From positions 1 through 50,312 of the forward strand of contig CANQUH010000008.1 of the NCBI GenBank assembly GCA_947626965.1: a stretch of DNA of 50,312 nucleotides. Direction: 5' to 3'. The notes beneath the pieces are model-generated. The model was not told the DNA's origin. It worked only from the letters and a program-made list of their open reading frames with translations, and did no database searches. Positions 24,298 through 33,238 of this stretch are shown in pieces; within the stretch, counting starts at the first letter, position 1; every line of letters begins with the position of its first letter. The position numbers and the translations under genes are program-made. The stretch comes from an uncultured Lachnospiraceae bacterium (lineage in GTDB: Bacteria > Bacillota > Clostridia > Lachnospirales > Lachnospiraceae).

Positions 24298-25095
24298 ATG
24301 GATTTTTGCAGTATCTCCAGCGGGAGCAGCGGCAATTGTATTTTTGTTGGGACGGACCACGCAAACATCCTGATCGACGCGGGCATCAGCGGGAAGAGAA
24401 CGGCAGAGGGTCTGCGCAGGCTGGGACGGAAACCGGAGGAAGTAGACGCGATTCTCGTCACGCACGAACATTCGGATCATATCAGCGGGCTGGGTGTACT
24501 GTCACGTAAATACGGAATTCCAATTTACTCCGCGCCGGGAACGATCCGTGAAATCAAAAAGTCGGCGTCTCTTGGAAAGATTGACGGTTCACTTTTTCAC
24601 GAGATCCACGCGGACGAGCCGTTTGAGTTCTGCGATGTGAAAATTTATCCTTTCGCGGTTTCCCATGACGCGGCGGAGCCGGTGGCCTACCGTCTTTGCT
24701 GCGGCGGCAGATCCGTGGCGGTGGCAACAGATCTCGGATATTATGATGAGTACATCGTGGAACATCTGAAAGGACTGGATGCCGTGCTGATTGAATCCAA
24801 TCATGACATCAACATGCTCCGGACCGGCACCTACCCGTATTATCTCAAGCAGAGAATTCTGGGAAGCAGAGGCCATCTGTCAAACGACAATGCGGGCAGG
24901 CTGATCGGGGAGATTCTGCATGACGGATTAAAAACGGTCATGCTGGGGCATCTGAGCAAAGAAAACAATTATGAATCGCTGGCGCTCGCGACAGTCTGCG
25001 CGGAAATCACAAAAGGAGACAATCCTTACCGGGCGGAAGATTTTTTGATACGCATCGCGAAAAGGGATGCAGTTTCTTCGCCGGTCACTGTGTAA
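24298..25095 (+). CDS. Metallo-beta-lactamase-fold hydrolase, WalJ/YycJ-like
   Basis: A 265-residue MBL-fold protein. It begins FCSISSGSSGNC, the YycJ/WalJ opening, and has the metal site THEHSDHISG (His-x-His-x-Asp-His), the later His in AVSHDA, the Asp of ATDLGY and His in LGHLSKENN. In Bacillus the homologue sits with WalKR and is a 5'-3' DNA exonuclease linked to mismatch repair; no walKR genes are present here. I chose ATG 24298 because the conserved N-terminus starts there. It is probably transcribed with the ACT-domain gene 53 bases downstream. Confidence 0.88.
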   Translation: MDFCSISSGSSGNCIFVGTDHANILIDAGISGKRTAEGLRRLGRKPEEVDAILVTHEHSDHISGLGVLSRKYGIPIYSAPGTIREIKKSASLGKIDGSLFHEIHADEPFEFCDVKIYPFAVSHDAAEPVAYRLCCGGRSVAVATDLGYYDEYIVEHLKGLDAVLIESNHDINMLRTGTYPYYLKQRILGSRGHLSNDNAGRLIGEILHDGLKTVMLGHLSKENNYESLALATVCAEITKGDNPYRAEDFLIRIAKRDAVSSPVTV

Positions 25096-25148
25096 AAGTG
25101 AGGGTACAATGCAGACGTGCAAACACCACGATATTACAGGAGGAATTT

Positions 25149-25421
25149 ATGAAAAGAACGATCATCACGGTTGTCGGCAAAGACACAGTGGGAATCATCG
25201 CGAAAGTATGTACGTATCTTGCTGATAATAATGTGAATATCCTTGATATTTCACAGACTATCGTACAGGGATTTTTTAATATGATGATGGTGACGGACGC
25301 AACGCGCAGCCCCAAAAACGGAGCGCAGATTGCGGAGGAGCTTGAGGCTGTCGGGAAAGAAATCGGCGTTGTGATCCGCTGTCAGCATGAAGATATCTTT
25401 AACATGATGCACCGTATCTAA
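25149..25421 (+). CDS. ACT domain protein (UPF0237)
   Basis: A 90-residue single ACT domain: MKRTIITVVGKDTVGIIA, the strand-turn-helix with the conserved Gly where amino acids bind, VNILDISQTIVQGFF, and a second half with EELEAVGKEIGVVIR. Members are small amino-acid or nucleotide-binding regulators. Its fixed pairing with the UPF0210 gene 9 bases downstream is widely conserved, which suggests a shared function that is not known. ATG 25149 has AGGAGG upstream. Confidence 0.88.
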   Translation: MKRTIITVVGKDTVGIIAKVCTYLADNNVNILDISQTIVQGFFNMMMVTDATRSPKNGAQIAEELEAVGKEIGVVIRCQHEDIFNMMHRI

Positions 25422-25430
25422 GGAGATTCT

Positions 25431-26795
25431 ATGATTAATATTTTTGAGGTAAACGAGACAAACAAAATGATCACACAGGAGAATCTTGATGTCAGGACGA
25501 TCACGCTCGGCATCAGTCTTCTCGATTGCATTGACAGTGATCTGAAAAAACTGAATGAAAAGATTTACCGCAAGATCACGACCGTGGCAAAAGATCTTGT
25601 CCCGACGGGACAGGCAATCGAAAAGGAATACGGGATTCCGATCGTGAACAAGCGGATTTCCGTGACTCCGATTGCCCTTGTGGGCGGAAGCGCCTGCAGA
25701 TGTCCGGAAGATTTTGTCACAATTGCCCGGACGCTTGATCGGGCGGCGCATGAAGTCGGCGTCAACTTTCTCGGCGGTTATTCTGCGCTTGTCTCAAAGG
25801 GTATGACGCAGGCGGATGATTTTCTGATCCGTTCGATTCCGCAGGCCCTTGCGGCGACAGAGCGTGTCTGCAGTTCCGTAAATGTCGGCTCGACAAAGAC
25901 CGGCATTGATATGGATGCTGTGCGGCTGCTCGGGGACATCATTCTGCAGACGGCAGAACTCACAAAAGAAGAGGATTCTCTTGGATGCGCCAAGCTCGTC
26001 GTGTTCTGCAACGCGCCGGACGACAATCCGTTCATGGCGGGCGCATTCCACGGTGTGACGGAGGCGGATGCTGTCATTAACGTCGGGGTCAGCGGTCCCG
26101 GCGTCGTAAAACATGCACTGACAGAGGTCAGAGGCGCCGATTTTGAAACCCTGTGTGAGACGATCAAAAAAACCGCGTTCAAAGTGACGCGGGTCGGACA
26201 GCTCGTGGCGCAGGAAGCATCCCGGCGTCTCGGAGTTCCGTTCGGGATCATTGATCTTTCCCTCGCCCCCACTCCGGCAATCGGGGACAGCGTGGCGGAC
26301 ATCCTCTGTGAAATTGGCCTGGAGCACGCGGGAGCGCCCGGAACGACAGCCGCGCTCGCACTGCTGAACGATCAGGTCAAAAAGGGCGGCGTGATGGCTT
26401 CCTCCTATGTCGGAGGGCTGAGCGGCGCGTTCATCCCGGTCAGCGAGGACCAGGGCATGATCGACGCGGTGAAAGCGGGGGCCCTGTCTCTTGAAAAACT
26501 TGAGGCGATGACCTGCGTATGTTCGGTCGGCCTCGATATGATTGCAGTTCCCGGCGACACAAAAGCGACGACAATCTCCGGAATCATTGCCGACGAGATG
26601 GCGATCGGCATGGTCAACCAGAAGACGACCGCCGTGAGGATCATCCCGGTCATCGGAAAAGGTGTCGGGGAAACTGTTGAGTTCGGCGGCCTGCTCGGAT
26701 ACGCTCCGATCATGCCGGTAAATCAGTTTTCCTGCGACGCGTTCGTAAACCGCCGCGGAAGGATTCCGGCCCCGATTCACAGCTTCAAGAATTAA
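25431..26795 (+). CDS. PFL family protein (UPF0210/DUF711)
   Basis: A 454-residue protein, full length for UPF0210. Conserved blocks are [62 protein letters not shown], and the C-terminal [13 protein letters not shown]. The fold is distantly related to pyruvate formate-lyase-like barrels, hence the name; the glycyl-radical loop is not evident, and no activating enzyme is nearby. The partner ACT protein likely regulates it. Enzymatic activity is unknown. Confidence 0.9.
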   Translation: MINIFEVNETNKMITQENLDVRTITLGISLLDCIDSDLKKLNEKIYRKITTVAKDLVPTGQAIEKEYGIPIVNKRISVTPIALVGGSACRCPEDFVTIARTLDRAAHEVGVNFLGGYSALVSKGMTQADDFLIRSIPQALAATERVCSSVNVGSTKTGIDMDAVRLLGDIILQTAELTKEEDSLGCAKLVVFCNAPDDNPFMAGAFHGVTEADAVINVGVSGPGVVKHALTEVRGADFETLCETIKKTAFKVTRVGQLVAQEASRRLGVPFGIIDLSLAPTPAIGDSVADILCEIGLEHAGAPGTTAALALLNDQVKKGGVMASSYVGGLSGAFIPVSEDQGMIDAVKAGALSLEKLEAMTCVCSVGLDMIAVPGDTKATTISGIIADEMAIGMVNQKTTAVRIIPVIGKGVGETVEFGGLLGYAPIMPVNQFSCDAFVNRRGRIPAPIHSFKN

Positions 26796-26901
26796 CGGAG
26801 GAACGCTGTTCGAATTTTCCGGCGCAGGGGCTCCAGGCCAGAATCTATGCTATGATGCTGAGGCCAAAAGAGATTTTTTGCCCCCATAATGCCACGAATT
26901 G

Positions 26902-28251
26902 CTATATGACGACGGGACTCATTTCGTATTCTGAGCGAAACGGAGTCCCGTATTTTAGTGTCCGTATTCCGCGGTACAAATGAGAGGCTTCAAAATCCCG
27001 GGACAGCATTTCCCTTTCGATGGGATCCAGATGGTGCGCCGCGTCCGCGTTTTTTGACAGAAGCGGAAGAGAGGAATTTTTCTTAATCTCATGCAGAAGC
27101 GGCGAGGCATCCCTGCGAAAGCCGAGCATCCTGGCATAATATACACAGCCGTTCTGCCGGAACCTTTCTGTCTGATCAGCGCCGATGCCGAGAATCAGGT
27201 GGAGAAGCGCCCGTCTGATGCGCGCCTTCGTCAGCTGTTTCGCCGCAAGAAATTCCACAAGTTCCTCGTATGTCTTTCCGATACATCTAAAGCGCAGATT
27301 ACAGATACGGTCCGACAGGTCAGCGGAAATATCCTGTATATGATCAAAGCTTTTCGCTGTGAGCAGCTGCTGCATCAAAACAGGCCGAAAATCATCCGCG
27401 GTAAGAGGATGCGCGAGGACTTCCTCATAAATTCCGTAAAGATTTTCCGGGATATACTGCCAGATGGAAGAACTTTCGCCGGATAAAACTGCTTTTCTGA
27501 GTGCGGCGGCAGAGCAGAACCGTCCGTTCATCTGTTCCTCGTGATAACCGCCGCCTGTCCGGGCGACCGGCAGGATCTCCATACTTGACTGCAGACGCAG
27601 AATCGCCCTGCAGTACTCCACCGCGAGAATATTATTTGGCTTTTCGAGAAAATGTTCCGGAAGTATTTGGGAAAGAAAAGGATCTTCCCTGCTTTCAAGA
27701 TACTCCAGAAGCGCCGCCTCACGCGCTTTTGGGAAACTGAGACCACAGGCCAGCCGTGCGCGCAGAGATTTTCTGAATGTCTCCGGCTCAGCATTTAGTA
27801 TCCCGGCAATTTCCCAAAACAGACCGGAATCCGTTTTTTCCGGATCCGTCTTCTGGTTTTCTTTAAAATTATCTTTCCGGCCTGCCTTCGCGCCTGTATC
27901 CCATTTTGTGCTCCGGCCGGAATTCTCATATCCGGTGTCCTCGCATCCAAAGCTCAGGACATCCACAACACCCAGCCCGTCCAGAACTGATACAGCGCCC
28001 TGCGCAAAATATTCCGCGCTGCCCGCCGCATAGCAGACAGGAAGTTCCAGCACAAGATCGGCGCCGTTTAAAAGGGCCATTTTCGTTCTCGCATATTTGT
28101 CAGACACTGCTGGCTCCCCGCGCTGCACAAAATCAGGACTCATGACCACCACTGCAAAATCCGCTCCCGTCCGCCTTTTCGCTTCCTGCAGATGATATGC
28201 GTGTCCGCTGTGAAACGGATTGTACTCCGCGACAATTCCGACAACTTTCAT
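26902..28251 (-). CDS. tmcAL: tRNA(Met) cytidine acetate ligase
   Basis: A 449-residue enzyme that uses ATP and acetate to form N4-acetylcytidine at the wobble base of elongator tRNA-Met. The nucleotidyltransferase start is MKVVGIVAEYNPFHSGHAYH, with the HxGH motif, then SPDFVQRGEPA, LLNGADLVLELPV and NNILAVEY. The start is ATG 28251; the longer frame has no site. A charged insert of about 35 residues after SFGCEDT (Lys/Asp/Asn-rich, low complexity) is not usual for the family. Its 3' end holds the terminator of the facing gene. Acetate supply from the neighbouring pta-ackA genes gives a metabolic link (inference). Confidence 0.9.
   Translation of the reverse strand: MKVVGIVAEYNPFHSGHAYHLQEAKRRTGADFAVVVMSPDFVQRGEPAVSDKYARTKMALLNGADLVLELPVCYAAGSAEYFAQGAVSVLDGLGVVDVLSFGCEDTGYENSGRSTKWDTGAKAGRKDNFKENQKTDPEKTDSGLFWEIAGILNAEPETFRKSLRARLACGLSFPKAREAALLEYLESREDPFLSQILPEHFLEKPNNILAVEYCRAILRLQSSMEILPVARTGGGYHEEQMNGRFCSAAALRKAVLSGESSSIWQYIPENLYGIYEEVLAHPLTADDFRPVLMQQLLTAKSFDHIQDISADLSDRICNLRFRCIGKTYEELVEFLAAKQLTKARIRRALLHLILGIGADQTERFRQNGCVYYARMLGFRRDASPLLHEIKKNSSLPLLSKNADAAHHLDPIEREMLSRDFEASHLYRGIRTLKYGTPFRSEYEMSPVVI
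26911..26958 (+). terminator. Terminator of the UPF0210 operon inside the 3' end of tmcAL
   Basis: ACGGGACTC (26912-26920) pairs with GAGTCCCGT (26943-26951), with ATTTCG/CGAAAC inner pairs, and is followed by ATTTT on the plus strand. It lies inside the last codons of the opposing tmcAL gene. Confidence 0.7.
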
Positions 28252-28416
28252 AACAGCCGTCCTTTCCTGTTCAAGATTCGCCTGTGGGTTCGCGGCGGCA
28301 GATATCTTCGATCCCGAATCCCTGCGCATTCCTGCGGGCGTATATGTCAGCGCTTTAGTATATCATATTTTCACATTTTTGTACGCACAAAAATGCCCTC
28401 TTTTACAAATTTCATC

Positions 28417-28445
28417 TTGTACGCTGTAAAAATTTAGGTTATAAT
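28417..28445 (+). promoter_or_regulatory. Promoter of pta-ackA
   Basis: TTGTAC (28417-28422), 17-base spacer, TATAAT (28440-28445). A perfect 9-bp inverted repeat CATTTTTGT/ACAAAAATG lies just upstream at 28374-28395 and may be a regulator site. Confidence 0.7.
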
Positions 28446-28484
28446 CGAGATTAACGTAAATTAATCGAAAGGAGTCCACCAACC

Positions 28485-29486
28485 ATGGCATTTATTGATG
28501 TACTGAAAGCAAAAGCAAAGGCAAACAAGAAGACAATTGTTCTTCCCGAGACTGAGGACAGGAGAACGTATGAGGCAGCCGCAAAGATTCTCGCGGAGGG
28601 CTTTGCCAACATCATTCTCGTAGGCACCGAGGAAGCAGTGAAGAAGGGCAGCGAAGGCCTTGATATCACAGGCGCTGTCGTTGTTGATCCGGCTACATCG
28701 GACAAGACTGCAGCTTACATTGACAAACTCGTCGAGCTGAGACAGAAGAAGGGCATGACCCCGGAGAAAGCAAAAGAGATCCTTCTGAATCAGTATCTGT
28801 ATTACGGTGTTATGATGGTCAAGATGGGCGACGCAGACGGTATGGTATCCGGCGCATGCCATTCTACCGCTGACACACTTCGTCCGTGCCTTCAGATTCT
28901 GAAGACCAAGCCGGGCACAAAGCTTGTCTCCTCATTCTTCCTGATGATCGTTCCGGACTGCGAGTACGGCGAGGAAGGCAAGTTTGTATTCGCTGACTGC
29001 GGTCTTGTACAGGATCCGACCTCAGAAGAGCTTGCTGCGATTGCCGCATCTTCCGCTAAATCCTTTGAGCTTCTTGTCGGCGCAGAACCGAGAGTCGCGA
29101 TGCTGTCCCACTCCACGATGGGCAGTGCAAAGCATGCGCTTGTCGATAAGGTAGCTGAGGCGACCAGAATCGCAAAAGAAGAAAATCCGGGCCTGAAGCT
29201 CGACGGCGAGATGCAGCTTGACGCTTCAATCGTTCCGAGCGTAGGAAAATCCAAAGCTCCGAACAGCGACGTTGCAGGCAAGGCCAACGTCCTGATCTTC
29301 CCGAACCTCGACGCAGGAAATATCGGCTACAAGCTCGTTCAGAGACTTGCGAAGGCTGAGGCTTACGGCCCGATGACGCAGGGTATCGCAAAGCCGGTCA
29401 ACGATCTTTCCAGAGGCTGCTCCGCGGATGATATCGTAGGCGTAGTTGCGATCACGGCTGTTCAGTGCCAGGCAGACGACAAATAA
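28485..29486 (+). CDS. pta: Phosphate acetyltransferase
   Basis: A 333-residue class I Pta, converting acetyl-CoA and phosphate to acetyl-phosphate and CoA. Signatures are KKTIVLPETEDRRTYEAA at the start, GDADGMVSGACHSTADTLRP, MLSHSTMGSA, LDGEMQLDASIVP and NVLIFPNLDAGNIGYK. The length matches short clostridial Pta without the N-terminal DRTGG domain. ATG 28485 is preceded by AAAGGAG. It is co-transcribed with ackA, and this pair makes ATP and acetate during fermentation. Confidence 0.96.
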   Translation: MAFIDVLKAKAKANKKTIVLPETEDRRTYEAAAKILAEGFANIILVGTEEAVKKGSEGLDITGAVVVDPATSDKTAAYIDKLVELRQKKGMTPEKAKEILLNQYLYYGVMMVKMGDADGMVSGACHSTADTLRPCLQILKTKPGTKLVSSFFLMIVPDCEYGEEGKFVFADCGLVQDPTSEELAAIAASSAKSFELLVGAEPRVAMLSHSTMGSAKHALVDKVAEATRIAKEENPGLKLDGEMQLDASIVPSVGKSKAPNSDVAGKANVLIFPNLDAGNIGYKLVQRLAKAEAYGPMTQGIAKPVNDLSRGCSADDIVGVVAITAVQCQADDK

Positions 29487-29501
29487 AACAGAATAAAAAC
29501 C

Positions 29502-29537
29502 GTCCGGTCTGCCCCCTGCGGGCAGGCGCCGGACTTT
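29502..29537 (+). terminator. Hairpin between pta and ackA
   Basis: GTCCGG (29502-29507) pairs with CCGGAC (29529-29534), with TGCC/GGCA inside, followed by only TTT. It may partially attenuate pta readthrough or stabilise an mRNA end; ackA has no clear promoter of its own. Confidence 0.45.
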
Positions 29538-29570
29538 GATAACCCAGAATTTAATTCGGAGGAAAATAAA

Positions 29571-30761
29571 ATGAATGTATTAGTTATCAACTGTGGAAGT
29601 TCATCCCTTAAATATCAGCTGATCAATTCCGAGTCCGAGGCGGTTCTCGCCAAGGGTCTCTGCGAGAGAATCGGAATCGACGGCAGGCTGACCTATCAGA
29701 AGGCCGGCTGTGACAAGGAAGTCACGGAAGCTCCGATGCCGACCCACAAAGAGGCAATCCAGATGGTGCTCGACGCACTTGTAAATGAGAAGACCGGCGC
29801 AATCTCAGACCTTTCCGAGGTTAACGCGGTAGGCCACAGAGTCGTCCATGGCGGCGAGAAATTCGCAAGCTCTGTTGTGATCAACAAAGAAGTGCTCGCG
29901 GCGATCGAGGAGTGCAATGATCTTGCTCCGCTTCACAACCCGGCGAACCTGATCGGTATCAACGCATGTGCAGATCTGATGCCGAACGTTCCGATGGTGG
30001 CAGTATTTGATACCGCTTTCCATCAGACGATGCCGGAGAAGGCTTATCTGTATGGTCTTCCGTACGAGTACTATGAGAAATACAAAGTGCGCCGCTATGG
30101 CTTCCATGGAACCAGCCACAGCTTCGTATCCAAACATATGGCAGAGTTTCTCGGCATCGACCTTGAGAACAGCAAGCTGATCGTCGCTCATCTTGGCAAC
30201 GGCGCTTCCATCTCCGCAGTTGTGAACGGCAAGTGCGTGGATACTTCCATGGGACTTACCCCGCTGGAAGGTCTTGTGATGGGAACACGTTCCGGCGATA
30301 TGGACCCGGCGATCATGGAGTACATCGCAAAGAAAGAGAACCTCGACATCGCAGGCGTTATGAACGTTCTGAACAAGAAATCCGGCGTATTCGGCATTTC
30401 CAACGGTCTCTCCAGTGATTTCCGTGATCTTGAGACTGGCATGAACGAGGGCAACAAGTACGCAGCGGCAGCGATGGAAGTATTCTGCTACCGCGTCGCG
30501 AAATACATCGGCTCCTATGTGGCGGCCATGAACGGCGTTGACGCGATCGCGTTCACAGCCGGCATCGGCGAAAATGCTCCGACTGTCCGCGCGAAGGTTG
30601 TCGCATACCTTGGATATCTCGGCATCTCTCTTGACGCGGAAGCAAACGGCAAGCGCGGCGAGGATCTCGTGATCTCCACCCCGGACTCCAAAGTCAAAGT
30701 TGCTGTTATTCCGACAAATGAGGAGCTTGCGATCTGCCGCGAGACAGTAGCGCTCGTATAA
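29571..30761 (+). CDS. ackA: Acetate kinase
   Basis: A 396-residue ASKHA-fold kinase that transfers the phosphate of acetyl-phosphate to ADP. Signatures are NVLVINCGSSSLKYQLI, the substrate-site VGHRVVHGGE, FDTAFHQTMP, the catalytic-region YGFHGTSHSFVS, HLGNGASI, and FTAGIGENAP. Full family length; GGAGG 9 bases before ATG 29571. Operon with pta; together they provide substrate-level ATP. Confidence 0.97.
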   Translation: MNVLVINCGSSSLKYQLINSESEAVLAKGLCERIGIDGRLTYQKAGCDKEVTEAPMPTHKEAIQMVLDALVNEKTGAISDLSEVNAVGHRVVHGGEKFASSVVINKEVLAAIEECNDLAPLHNPANLIGINACADLMPNVPMVAVFDTAFHQTMPEKAYLYGLPYEYYEKYKVRRYGFHGTSHSFVSKHMAEFLGIDLENSKLIVAHLGNGASISAVVNGKCVDTSMGLTPLEGLVMGTRSGDMDPAIMEYIAKKENLDIAGVMNVLNKKSGVFGISNGLSSDFRDLETGMNEGNKYAAAAMEVFCYRVAKYIGSYVAAMNGVDAIAFTAGIGENAPTVRAKVVAYLGYLGISLDAEANGKRGEDLVISTPDSKVKVAVIPTNEELAICRETVALV

Positions 30762-30857
30762 GCAGCCTGCGAATGCGCATGGCAAAGCAGGAGCCGGACG
30801 CGCCTGCAGTGATGAACAGAGCAGACAAAGGATTCTGAATTGAATTAATGCCATAAA

Positions 30858-30920
30858 GGGCAGGAATATCTCCCGGAAGATTTCCCTGAAGTCTCTTCCG
30901 GGAGATTCCCTGCCCCTTTC
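30858..30920 (+). terminator. Terminator after ackA
   Basis: GGGCAGG (30858-30864) pairs with CCTGCCC (30909-30915), with a long inner stem ATCTCCCGGAAGA/TCTTCCGGGAGAT, followed by CTTTCTC. Between 30762 and 30857 nothing else is evident. Confidence 0.75.
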
Positions 30921-30972
30921 TCAACAAAAGAGCGTTATAAATTATAATAGGAAACAAAATTTAAAAATCTGG

Positions 30973-31001
30973 TTGACAAACCATTATCCTGCGTTTATAA
31001 T
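30973..31001 (+). promoter_or_regulatory. Consensus sigma-A promoter of yceD-rpmF
   Basis: Perfect TTGACA (30973-30978), 17-base spacer, perfect TATAAT (30996-31001). The leader before the TTG start at 31030 is only about 22 bases, so the spurious upstream reading frame through the promoter can be discounted. Confidence 0.88.
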
Positions 31002-31029
31002 TCTAAGAGTGTGTCAGGAGGAGTGTGCT

Positions 31030-31521
31030 TTGCTGGATATTAAAGATGTGCTGCTGACGGAGAATGGAAAGTCGTCTTATAAGACGGATATGGAACGGAC
31101 TTCTCTGTCCTACCGCACCGGAGATTTCCCTGTTGAAGGGCATCCTGTCATTGAAGTGACAGTGGAAAATAAGGGAGACCGGAAGTTCCGTCTGTCCGGC
31201 TGTACGGCGCCCGTGATCCGTATTCCGTGCGCACGATGCCTGAAGCCTGTTTTGTACAGGCTTGATGTTCGGTTTGATTTTGAGACCGATCCTGATGAAA
31301 CAACGTATATTGATGGATATTACCTGGATGTGGATCAGCTCATTCATGACGAGGCTTTGCTGGTCTGGCCGGAGCGGGTGCTGTGCCGTGAAGACTGTAA
31401 AGGACTCTGCAGCGTCTGCGGACATGACCTGAATGATGGCCCGTGCGGCTGTGAGCATACGCAGGCGGATCCCCGAATGGCAAAAATCCTTGATATCTTT
31501 AATAATTTTAAGGAGGTGTAA
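31030..31521 (+). CDS. YceD family (DUF177) protein
   Basis: A 163-residue protein always found before rpmF; it is linked to 23S rRNA maturation in some bacteria. The C-terminal half carries paired cysteines: IPCARCLKPV, then CREDCKGLCSVCGHDL and CGCEHT, and the family motif EALLVWPERVLC. I choose TTG 31030 (LLDIKDVL) because AGGAGG at 31017-31022 is 7 bases upstream and it lies downstream of the promoter; an ATG-led frame would begin inside the -35 region. Its stop is 3 bases before rpmF. Confidence 0.87.
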   Translation: MLDIKDVLLTENGKSSYKTDMERTSLSYRTGDFPVEGHPVIEVTVENKGDRKFRLSGCTAPVIRIPCARCLKPVLYRLDVRFDFETDPDETTYIDGYYLDVDQLIHDEALLVWPERVLCREDCKGLCSVCGHDLNDGPCGCEHTQADPRMAKILDIFNNFKEV

Positions 31522-31524
31522 TCC

Positions 31525-31707
31525 ATGTCAATCTGTCCAAAAAACAAAAGCTCCAAGGCGAGAAGAGATAAGAGAAGAGCAAACTGGAAAATGGCTGTTC
31601 CGAATCTCGTAAAGTGCAGCAAGTGCGGCGAACTCGTACTTTCTCACAGAGTATGCAAGGCATGCGGGACGTACAACAAAAAAGAAGTCATTGCGATGGA
31701 AGACTAA
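31525..31707 (+). CDS. rpmF: 50S ribosomal protein L32
   Basis: A 60-residue basic ribosomal protein with the L32 start (CPKNKSSKARRDKRRANWK) and the four-cysteine zinc ribbon CSKCGELVLSHRVCKACG (CxxC and CxxC), so it is the zinc-containing C+ form. AAGGAGG precedes ATG 31525. Followed by a strong terminator. Confidence 0.97.
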   Translation: MSICPKNKSSKARRDKRRANWKMAVPNLVKCSKCGELVLSHRVCKACGTYNKKEVIAMED

Positions 31708-31728
31708 TGACGGTTGCTGGGATGACAG

Positions 31729-31762
31729 GCTCTCCGGTTTTCGGAGAGCTTTTATCTTTTTT
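31729..31762 (+). terminator. Terminator after rpmF
   Basis: GCTCTCCG (31729-31736) pairs with CGGAGAGC (31742-31749), followed by TTTTATCTTTTTT. It insulates plsX from yceD-rpmF. Confidence 0.9.
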
Positions 31763-31833
31763 GTTCTCTTTTTGTATTGCTTTTTAGTTGGATGTCTAGT
31801 ATAGTAGGAATAACGACACAGGAGGGGTTAATT

Positions 31834-32880
31834 ATGGAAGAAATGGTACGTGTTGTTGTCGATGCCATGGGCGGCGACAATGCTCCGGAAGAGATTGTCA
31901 AAGGCGCTGTGAATGCAGTCAATTCACACAGCGAGATTCAGGTCATACTGACAGGGCTTTCAGAAAAAATTGAACAGGAACTGAAAAAATATCAGTATCC
32001 CGCCGGCAGAATTGAAGTGGTGCATACTTCTGAGGTTATTGAGACAGCAGAGCCTCCGGTTATGGCGATCCGCACCAAAAAGGATTCCTCCATTGTGGTC
32101 GGACTTACAATGGTTCGCCGGGGCGAAGCGGATGCTTTTGTTTCGGCAGGGAGTTCCGGCGCGATTCTCGTCGGCGGACAGGTTATCGTCGGCCGGATCA
32201 AAGGAATCGAGCGGCCTGCTCTGGCTCCTCTGATCCCCACGAAGAACGGAGTTTCCCTGCTGATCGACTGCGGCGCAAATGTTGACGCGAGAGCCTCGCA
32301 TCTTGTACAGTTTGCAAAGATGGGATCCATCTATATGGAACATGTACTCGGAGTCAGCCATCCAAAAGTCGGTATTGTAAATATCGGCGCGGAAGAGGAA
32401 AAAGGAAATGCTCTGGTGAAAGAAACGTTCCCTTTGCTGAAGGAGTGTACCGACCTGAATTTTATCGGAAGCGTGGAGGCAAGGGACATTCCCTCAGGCG
32501 TCTGTGACGTGATTGTCTGTGAAGCATTTGTCGGAAATGTCATTTTAAAATTGTACGAAGGCGTCGGGGCAACTTTGATCTCGAAAGTAAAAGCGGGCAT
32601 GATGACAAATCTCAGGAGCAAGATCGGGGCGCTGCTCGTAAAACCGGCCCTGAAAGAGACTCTGAAAGCATTTGATGCCAGCGAGCATGGCGGAGCGCCG
32701 CTGCTTGGACTCAAGGGTCTGGTTGTAAAAACGCACGGAAGCTCGAAGGCGATTGAAGTGGAGCATTCGATTTATCAGTGCGTTCAGTTTAAAAATCAGG
32801 CGATCAATGAGCAGATCATGGCTCATATCTCGTCACTGCAGCAAAAAGAAGAAAAATCATCAGTAAAGGAAGGTAATTAG
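31834..32880 (+). CDS. plsX: Phosphate acyltransferase PlsX
   Basis: A 348-residue enzyme that moves an acyl chain from acyl-ACP to phosphate, giving acyl-phosphate for phospholipid synthesis. Seen: [62 protein letters not shown] and [15 protein letters not shown] 31834 has AGGAGG upstream; the 19 in-frame codons before it lie over leader sequence. It is followed after 1 base by acpP, its acyl donor. A TATAGT -10 lies near 31799, but no clear FapR operator was seen. Confidence 0.96.
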   Translation: MEEMVRVVVDAMGGDNAPEEIVKGAVNAVNSHSEIQVILTGLSEKIEQELKKYQYPAGRIEVVHTSEVIETAEPPVMAIRTKKDSSIVVGLTMVRRGEADAFVSAGSSGAILVGGQVIVGRIKGIERPALAPLIPTKNGVSLLIDCGANVDARASHLVQFAKMGSIYMEHVLGVSHPKVGIVNIGAEEEKGNALVKETFPLLKECTDLNFIGSVEARDIPSGVCDVIVCEAFVGNVILKLYEGVGATLISKVKAGMMTNLRSKIGALLVKPALKETLKAFDASEHGGAPLLGLKGLVVKTHGSSKAIEVEHSIYQCVQFKNQAINEQIMAHISSLQQKEEKSSVKEGN

Positions 32881-32881
32881 T

Positions 32882-33112
32882 ATGGAATTTGAAAAACTAC
32901 AGAGTATTATTGCCGAAGTAATGAATGTTGATCCGGATGAGGTTACCCCGGAAACCACGTTTGTCGACGATCTCGGCGCAGATTCGCTGGATGTATTTCA
33001 GATTATCATGGGGATTGAAGAGGAGTTCGACATCGAAATTCCAAACGAAAAAATCGAAAAGATCGTTTCTGTCGGCGACGCGGCTGAGGCCATTAAAAAC
33101 ACGATAGGATGA
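32882..33112 (+). CDS. acpP: Acyl carrier protein
   Basis: A 76-residue acidic helical protein. The phosphopantetheine attachment serine is in [14 protein letters not shown] (Ser36 region), the family signature. It carries acyl chains for fatty acid synthesis and for PlsX. AAGGAAGG precedes ATG 32882. Confidence 0.96.
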   Translation: MEFEKLQSIIAEVMNVDPDEVTPETTFVDDLGADSLDVFQIIMGIEEEFDIEIPNEKIEKIVSVGDAAEAIKNTIG

Positions 33113-33133
33113 GGGGCTGTAAAGCCCCTTTTA
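33113..33133 (+). terminator. Short terminator after acpP
   Basis: GGGGCT (33113-33118) pairs with AGCCCC (33123-33128) and is followed by TTTT. The stem begins at the acpP stop codon. Confidence 0.75.
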
Positions 33134-33136
33134 AAT

Positions 33137-33220
33137 GTGCAGGCCGCATGGGAAAATTAGCTGCCGATGCAGCATGCGGACCGTGCGGACGGGCAGGAGG
33201 AAAAACTGTCTCCCGCCCAT
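33137..33220 (-). repeat. GC-rich two-hairpin dispersed repeat, reversed copy
   Basis: On the minus strand this reads as the same repeat as 17231 and 40909: a GGGCGGGAGA/CCTCCTGCCC-like first hairpin, then a second with outer stem CCGCATG/CATGCGG and the inner CTGC..GCAG. It lies between acpP and rnc. Orientation is opposite to the other copies. Confidence 0.7.
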
Positions 33221-33238
33221 TAAATGGAGGTGTAATTT

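Noticed and set aside
25794-26780. 328-codon minus-strand frame
   Set aside because: Shadow of the UPF0210 gene; no recognisable family.
28374-28395. Rex-type redox operator upstream of pta
   Set aside because: The 9-bp dyad is real, but its core does not match the TTGTTAA-type Rex half site, so I left it as an unnamed repeat.
29805-30854. 349-codon minus-strand frame
   Set aside because: Antisense to acetate kinase, which is certain; no ribosome site.
31763-31833. FapR operator upstream of plsX
   Set aside because: TTAG/CTAG fragments occur, but the full dyad of FapR sites is not present.
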